Assembly: GCA_017163975.1 (NCBI GenBank)
Contig: JAFFSR010000244.1
Span: forward strand, 11,595,501 to 11,659,500
Origin: Anastatus disparis
Lineage: Eukaryota > Arthropoda > Insecta > Hymenoptera > Eupelmidae
Length of the DNA: 64,000 bases
Reading direction: 5' to 3'
Part shown: one piece after another, positions 57,393-64,000 of the stretch
Position numbering within the stretch: position 1 is the first letter of the stretch
How the letters are laid out: each line of letters starts with the position of its first letter
Made by a program: the position numbers and the translations under genes
The notes under the pieces: generated by a model
Seen by the model: only the letters and a program-made list of their open reading frames with translations
Told to the model about the DNA's origin: nothing
Databases searched by the model: none

Positions 57393-59170
57393 TTGACAAT
57401 CTATCAGAGTGTCATAAAAAATAAAGCACCTCTGCATAAATACTTTTATACTTCTTCACCTACAATGTTTTATGACTTTACGAGCATTTTAGAAACTACT
57501 TGTGCATATTATTTTATAATAGAAGAATCTTATCTAAGAAGATTTTATTCTGTCATGATGAATCTAAGTTTATATTTAGCAATAATTTCTTAGTTATATT
57601 TCAAATATTTGATATCAATCAAGCCTCAAATGCAGATTATTTGATGAATACAGTTTTAACTAATAACGAAAGAAAAATGACTGAAAATAGTAAAATTATA
57701 ATTATCAATCGCTCTCTTACAGATCAATCAAAATGGTTTAAAAGGTTGTTATCACAAATCATTTTGAATATTCCATCTTTTGTTATAAATATATGTGAAT
57801 TAGAATCATCGATAGAAAAATATATAGTGAATTTGAAAAAATTACTTTATTTACGATCTATGGAATTTTCTACGTTTGTAATATTTTCCTTAAACAAGAA
57901 TGCATTAGAAATATATATTCAACTTGAAAAATATATTACTTTTTTAAATTTATCTTTACATCAAGGCATGATGAGATCAAAGTGTATATTTATCATTACC
58001 AATACAGAAGAAAATATTAGTCTTCATAATTTTTTCAAATTTGCCTGGGCTTATAAATTTTTGAATGTTGTTGTTATTGAAATCTTTGAAATCGAAAGAA
58101 ACAAAACTTTATTAAATATTAGAAGAACAATTTCAGATGCAGTAGTACATTCTTACAACCCATTCAGTGATGATTATAAAAAAAAACAATATTCAAATAA
58201 TACTAAATTATTTATTGATAATTTACGAAATTTAAACGGATACAGATTATTTACAGGAATGATGATTAATGAAGTCAGGATTATCAAGAATGAAAAATAT
58301 CATGGCAATGATATTTGGCACGCAGTATGTGGAATAGATATATCTATTGCAAAGGAATTGGCTCAAATTATGAACTATACATTAGATGTTAGAATTCCAA
58401 ATAATACAATGCACTTAGATAACTCTACTACTAAGGACATTTTAAGTGCACTAAGAAGTGGAACAATTGATTTTTCAACTAACTTTTATATGGCTACTGT
58501 AACTCCTGAAAGACTTGATTGTCAAATTATTGATTTGCACATGGTGGTTTGTAAGGTATTTATTATTAAACAATTAGGAACACAGGAATATAAATTTTTT
58601 TACAAAAAAATAGTTTTTTTCATTATAATTCTACCAGTAATCATATTAATATTTACAAAATATTTATTGAAATTCAATCAACATAGTTGGAATTTTCTAA
58701 ATATAATTTATATTTTAATCGGAAAACCTATAACAATAATAATTACCAAAAATAGTGAAAAATATTTGTTAATTAGTCTTTTTTTAACATTTTTTGTGCT
58801 TTCGGCTGAGATTTTAGAAATCATGATAAATATATACTACGTCCATATGAAATTTCCTGATTTTCACACATTAGAGGATTTACTCAATTATGAAACCATT
58901 CCGTCAGTAAGAGCAAGTATGAAAAATTATTTAAAATCGCATTTTAATAACTCTTCTATTCTTATGAAAATTATTCATAAACAAAAAGAAAATCTTACAA
59001 CTGAAAGTTGCTTGTATTTTTTCTTTCTTTTGGTTACTCTATAGCGTTTGCAGTGTTATTGTACGAAATTTTTTATGATCGATATAAAATTAATATTTTT
59101 AACATATACTTAAGTATTAAAACCAAATTTCTATGTTTATTTCATATAATAAAAAAGAGTAAATTAAGGT
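57393..59170 (+). pseudogene. Ionotropic receptor pseudogene lacking the S2 half
   Basis: Aligns with the intact receptor along its length. The signal-peptide part (MMNLSLYLA, 57557) is out of frame with the body because the copy has a net two-base difference near 57575. The body is open to 59044 through S1 (GIDISIAKELAQIMNYTL) and two membrane segments. After TTESCL (59005) about 325 bases that encode most of S2 in the intact gene are missing and the frame changes, so the third membrane segment continues in another frame (IAFAVLLYE, about 59039). Without S2 and with two frame breaks no working channel can be made. Confidence 0.8.
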
Positions 59171-59533
59171 AAATATTAAAAAACAAGAAATATAAAAATA
59201 TTTTTTGTAGAAAAAGTAAATTAAGAGAATAGTGAAGCTCAAAATTAGTTGCGTTTCGTATAAGTGTTTCATGTATGAAATTATAATACATTTTCGAAAA
59301 ATAAATAAATTGCACATTCACATTCTGTTGTATTATAACGATTTCCCGATATATGATAATTTTTATAATATTTTTATATTTTTTAAATAATAACCATAAC
59401 TTTACAAATTTTATAATGATTGAAATTTGATACTTTTTTAATCATTTTTATTAATTATTTTACTAATGAATTTAAATAATATTATATTAATAGAATTTTA
59501 ATCTTCTATAAAAATTTAAAAAATTTATTTTAT
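59171..59533 (+). other. 3' flank of the receptor pseudogene
   Basis: AT-rich. AATAAATAAATTG near 59300 resembles AAATAAATAAATTG after the intact gene (43088), so it is homologous flank. No gene. Confidence 0.4.
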
Positions 59534-59757
59534 TTTATTCCCACTCCAACAGTAATTGCCACTTTATTTACACGAAAAGCGGGCCGAAAGTGAGTCATAA
59601 CGTACATCTAAAATTTTTGTGGGAGTTATGAAATTTGAAATATAAATTTAGAAGATTGAATAAATTATTGAAATTTTATTAAAAAATTTAATTTTAATTT
59701 TTTTAATTGAGCCCGCTTTTTAGTTAATAAAGTGGTCACGGTGGGGGTGGGAATAAA
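59534..59757. mobile_element. Foldback element with TTATTCCCAC ends
   Basis: Left TTTTATTCCCACTCC with GCCACTTTATTTACACG and GAAAAGCGGGCC; right GAGCCCGCTTTTTAG, TTAATAAAGTGG and GTGGGAATAAA. A half copy lies at 1671-1770. Just after it, 59786-59850 has a CCCCGCTTCGCTCGCTC patch like the loops of the CG-rich hairpins. Confidence 0.75.
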
Positions 59758-60780
59758 GCACTATATGTAACTCGGGAGCAAAGTCTATTTCTCCCTTGGG
59801 TATTTACTCCCCCCGCTTCGCTCGCTCAACTTGCAAATCCAGTTATATATATAATGTACTATTATAACCTGCTTGCACTTGACTTATCATAAAACTTATA
59901 ATAAAATGTAATGATTTCGTCATTTTAGAAACGCTCGACGTTAGGAGCGCGTGTCAATTTTATTGATTTTATGACTAACTACTTTAATTAAACGAAGAGC
60001 TGTGGATTATGTTTTACTTTTAAAGGACTTTTTTATAGAGTATTTAATTTATTCAAATATTTATAAGTTTTATGTTTTCATTTTATATATAATTGTTTCA
60101 ATAAATAATAACTCTATTTATTATTCATAATTATATAAACAACTAAAAATAATCTGATAAATAGTTAAATATAAAGCTAAATAATGTGAATCATATTCAT
60201 ATATCATGTAAGGGAAACCGGGCAAGATCGGAACACTGGACAAGTCAAAAGTAGGCTATAATTTGAAAATTTCAGAAAAATTCTAGTTTTTTTTTATATT
60301 ATTAGCATTTAAGTTTCAGTACGTGGACAGTACCTGGAATTATAATATTACTGTGAAAAGTAAATATTGATTATCGTAGTCAAGCTTACAACGTCGTCAA
60401 GGTAAGTAAATGTCGCTAAAACACGTAAAAAATGTAATTTTAGTTGAATAATACAAAAAATACGTTTAGACTATTGCATTTACTCATACATTATTAAATA
60501 CATTGTCTAAAATCAAGATTAATTCTTTTACATTTTTTTTATGAATAACAATATTTTTGCCGAGCACGATGGACACCCTGTCATAAAAATACTTTTAGTT
60601 CCATAAATTGTAATTTAACACGTGACACTATTGCTTAGCCACTTGTAAAAATTTCGACTCAGAGATGATAATTTTTCTTTTTTTTAATTAACCTAAAGAG
60701 TATCAGGGTGTTGGGACTCAGATTTTTTCTAATTTTGAGATACTTTTTCTTATATAAAATTATGAAAGAATAAGATAAGC
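59758..60780 (+). other. Intergenic DNA
   Basis: Mostly AT-rich. AGAGTATCAGGGTGTTGGGACTCAG at about 60697 resembles one end of the AGGAGAGTGT foldback family, but no second end is present. No gene supported. Confidence 0.35.
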
Positions 60781-62516
60781 AGATAAGAACTTCTCTATTT
60801 CCGACTTGGCAAGTCATCGCAAGGAAATTATAAAGGATCTTACTGACAGGATGGAGAACGACAAACAGTGCCTGAGGTTCAAAGACTTAATCCTGAAGAA
60901 TGGAGCACTGGTTATGGTACCGGCGGATCAATATAGTATGGGATGGTTCAGTCGATGAATGGGTAATAAGAACCCGTCAGGCGGTCCTATCCTCTTAGTG
61001 GAGGGGGCAGGGAGTTGATATCCTACCGCAGTTGGTCAGGGCCAAGGTACCTCTAACCTCAAAGATGGAGCCAAAAGTGGCGCTGAAGAGACTCAACCCA
61101 TCTCTAAAGGTAGATTGCTTAGTTGGAAGCAACAACAATAGGATCAGCCATCGGTGGAGCGAAAGAAGACTCAGAAAGCAGTAGGTAAGAGGGACAAGGA
61201 GGGAATGCTTCTAATAGTAGGAATTCTTGAATCTTCCATAAAAGGACTAAATATATAAAGCAACAAAACTTACTGTGGTATGGGTAGGGTTGAGATTAGA
61301 TACTTTGCCAAGACCGTAGAGGCTCCAAGTAATTCATAAGCGAATTTCAAAAAAAAGAGGATCCTAAAAATTACTCAGATTAACTTGCATCACAGTAAAG
61401 ACTTCCTTGCTCTTCTAGCGAGGGGTCAATCTACGGCGTACACGTATGTAACATTGATACAAGAACCATAGACCATGAAAGGCTCAATCAAAGGAAGTCC
61501 TTTGATTGAGCCATTCTCAATTGGAAATGGTGGCAAAATTGTTAAAGATCCAAAAGCAGTGAATGTAAGAGCATGTATCTTGATAAGCGGTCAAGAAAAC
61601 ACGCTACTTATGGTTGCAAATCCTCGTGGCGTAGCAGCTACAAAGGTAAGACTCTCTATAGGATATCTCAAGGGAGGTAGTTTTAGCCTCAGTCTTTTAT
61701 ATTCAGCCACTACAGAGCTAGATATTCTCAACAAAGGATCAGAACCTATCTTTTTCAACATAAGGAGAAGAGAGGTGATAAACCTAACACTTTGTTCACA
61801 AAACTTTGCTTCTGATCATGCACAAATTACTTTTAATATTTGTATTCTGTTTCAAGAAGCTAAATGGATGAGAAACCCGAGAAACACAGTTTGGGTAACA
61901 TACAAGAAGTAGCTCTCAACCGCGATGAAAGAATTTCCAAAAAATAAATCAGAAATAGAGAAGAGGTAGAGGAAGCTGCGAAGCTGCTTCAACAGTCCAT
62001 AATCCTGACATTATCAAAGAGCTCTCTCCTTGAAAAGTTCAGGACAAAGTATGAGTCTTCATGGTGAAACAGCAAACCGGAGACTGGATACAGTCAAAAG
62101 ACTGTTCAAAAAGACTAAAAAATCCAAATCAGATATATCTTGGTAGAAATAGAGAGATAAACTAAAGGAATTTAGATGGAAGATCACAAGGGCTCACACA
62201 GAGGGATGGAGGAATTTCTTTTCGGAAGTGGAATAGGGCCTAGAAACTTTTTGTTTGGACAAGTTGCTTATACGCAATCTAAAGACGTAGTTGGGTAAAA
62301 TTGGACTTCCAAAGGGAGGGTACTTTTTTAAGGACAGGGGGAGACTGGATTGCATGATACGGTCGCACTTTTCTAGTTTTATAAGCTTGGAAGGTGCGAG
62401 AGTACACGACCTGATGACTCATCAAGGGTGAATTAGGTTCTTGGTCATAATAAACTCGCTGATAAATCAGACGAGGTGAAACTGGCAGCTAAGATTGTTT
62501 CCCTAGAGTGAGTCAG
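60781..62516 (+). pseudogene. Degraded non-LTR retrotransposon (R1-like ORF2 fragment)
   Basis: G+C rises sharply. Broken frames give pieces typical of the start of an R1-clade ORF2: TQINLHHSKDF (about 61378), then VTLIQEP and KGSIKG (about 61450-61490) and the open stretch 61475-61912 with a GGK and ACILISG block of the endonuclease. Further on, WRNFFSEVE (about 62205) resembles the link before reverse transcriptase. Pieces near 60790-60960 (INIVWDGSVDEWVIRTR) may belong to ORF1. Many stops and frame changes; no intact reverse transcriptase. Dead. Confidence 0.65.
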
Positions 62517-62611
62517 AATTTTTTTTAAATTTGCTTGAATTAATAAATTTTCAAACATGGTTTGAAATTAAAATTCTGAGAAATTTGTAAAGAATGAAAG
62601 ACGTAAAAATT

Positions 62612-62850
62612 CATAAAATATTAAAAATACAATTTTAGACGCCGTGGTAAAAATCAATATTTAAATGGCACTCAACTATTTATTAACAATTTATCATATA
62701 TTATTATAAAAAATAAGCTTCCAAATTACTTTATAAAATATTAAAAATACAATTTTAGATGTAGTAATAAAAATCAATGTTTAGATGGTACTTCACTATT
62801 TAACAAATTTATATATTTATTGGAAATTTTAAAGGTATCAAACTTTTAAA
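62612..62850 (+). repeat. Two diverged tandem copies of a 120-bp unit
   Basis: ATAAAATATTAAAAATACAA begins at 62612 and again at 62732, followed in both by TTTTAGA, GTAATAAAAATCAAT-like and ACTTCACTATTTA-like blocks. Non-coding. Confidence 0.7.
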
Positions 62851-64000
62851 TTTTTAATCATATTTCTCAATTTCAATTTTTTTCATACTAAAAAAAATAT
62901 TTTGATCAATAAATTTTTAGAAAATTATTGCTTCTAAATATTTCAAAGAATATAAAATAATTTCTTTAATTTGGAAAAAAGTGTTGGTTTGGAAAATTAT
63001 GTTTAAGCGTCACAAAATTATGATATTACTATTTTGTTGGATCTATATTCTATTTTTTAAACTAATATAATAACGCTTGTTTTATAATTATCAATTTTGA
63101 GATATAAATAGATGTCAAAAAATTTTCTACTTGTTTAAACTTTTGAAAATTTAATTTGCAAGCAATTTATTTCGGTCTTGAAATTGAATATTATCACATA
63201 AATGATAAAAAATAAATACATTCACCTCAAAAACTTATTTTTAGTTAAACTATGTTAAGTTGAATTCAGTTTTTTGGTATTATTTAATTCAATATCATGA
63301 TAATAATTTTTATAGCTTTATATTTTCTGATAATTTAAAACACTTTTCATAAATGTTTCCAAGCATAAAGTTTTTTGAAGTAAAAAATGACTGCAAAAAT
63401 CAACTGTTTGGCTACCTTCAAAAATGATAATTCATGGTAAAAAATTTATAATTTTAAAGTTCGGAGTTGCACTTAGTCTCGGTTCCAGAGGTATGAGATC
63501 TTAAAGCTATTCTTATACACTATTTTTAATCCATTACCATTTCAGCGCATTAGTACAACTTTTAGGTCTTATGTCTCTAGAACTATGGGTCGGTTCAAGG
63601 TAAGGTTTATAATGAAATATCATTTAGTCACAATCTCAAATGCTTTTAGGAAGGCGATTTTCATGTTTACTCTTTGTACTTTTACGAAATTATTAAGTTT
63701 AAAGTACTTACACACTAAATGAAAAAAATAAATATGATTATAAAGTTATTATTATCTCGTTAGCTTGTTATATGTTTTTAAAATAAATATTAATAAATCA
63801 GTTTAATGGGGTAACATAATCATAATTTTAAAGCACTAAATAAAAATAAACTAATCAATAAAAATGTTAATGTGGATTGGAAAAATTAACGGAATTTAAG
63901 TGAAAAGTAAATTTATAAATAAAAATTCTGTTTATATTCCAATAAAATACGCTATGAGAAGTATACTGCTTTATATTTATATTTTATTGTCATTTTTTAA
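62851..64000. other. AT-rich DNA without recognised features
   Basis: No open frame, RNA gene or element end that I can support. A block at about 63460-63560 (TCGGTTCCAGAGGTATGAGA) loosely resembles 34770-34800 in gene C intron 13 and may be an old repeat. Confidence 0.4.

Noticed and set aside
60215..60250. Possible element end AGGGAAACCGGGCAAGATCGG
   Set aside because: No inverted partner was found within several kilobases.
1..64000. CRISPR arrays, operons, bacterial promoters and rRNA genes
   Set aside because: Nothing of this kind is present; introns, SINEs and retrotransposons show eukaryotic nuclear DNA.

Overview
The window is very AT-rich eukaryotic nuclear DNA with GT-AG (and some GC-AG) introns. 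It carries a divergent ionotropic chemoreceptor, a BEL/Pao retrotransposon, tRNA-derived SINEs and many foldback elements. This points to an arthropod, most likely an insect; a parasitoid wasp is my guess, but nothing in the window proves the order.

Positions 1-38013 hold a tandem cluster of at least four genes built from tyrosine-recombinase domains of the Crypton (insect CryptonI-like) type. The end of one gene lies at 1-99. Gene A (3322-7774, 9 exons, 927 aa) and gene B (18244-22639, 9 exons, 931 aa) are paralogues created by a segmental duplication of over 10 kb. Each encodes three recombinase domains in a row. Gene C (27994-38013, 15 exons, 1344 aa in my model) has a first domain like those of A/B, an acidic linker of small repeated exons, a C2HC/C2H2 zinc-finger pair, a second domain, another zinc-finger pair and a third domain. 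All exon joins keep the reading frame. Of the nine domains only the second of gene C keeps the full R, K, HxxR, W and Tyr set; the rest lack the Tyr nucleophile and some lack other residues. The cluster looks like a domesticated, expanding family of concatenated recombinase folds, probably used for DNA or protein binding rather than recombination.

Positions 39050-59170 hold a small array of divergent ionotropic receptor genes: one intact single-exon gene (40951-42906, 651 aa), a decayed copy (39050-39615), a short 3' remnant (56663-56728) and a pseudogene (57393-59170) that has lost its S2 half and has two frame breaks. A BEL/Pao retrotransposon (44692-51114, minus strand) with apparently identical LTRs, a 5-bp target duplication and one frame break in pol sits inside the array, so it inserted recently.

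Most of the rest is foldback and miniature DNA elements, often nested: a 2.8-kb transposon with about 509-bp inverted termini and a dead transposase (10934-13705), a doubled palindrome (24884-26143), two inverted copies of one element each interrupted by other elements (51332-52465 and 54096-55547), SINEs with target duplications, and a degraded R1-like LINE (60781-62516). The last 1.2 kb is AT-rich with no recognisable gene.

Functions of the recombinase-array genes and of a 91-residue ORF at 55724 are unknown; all exon models are by eye.
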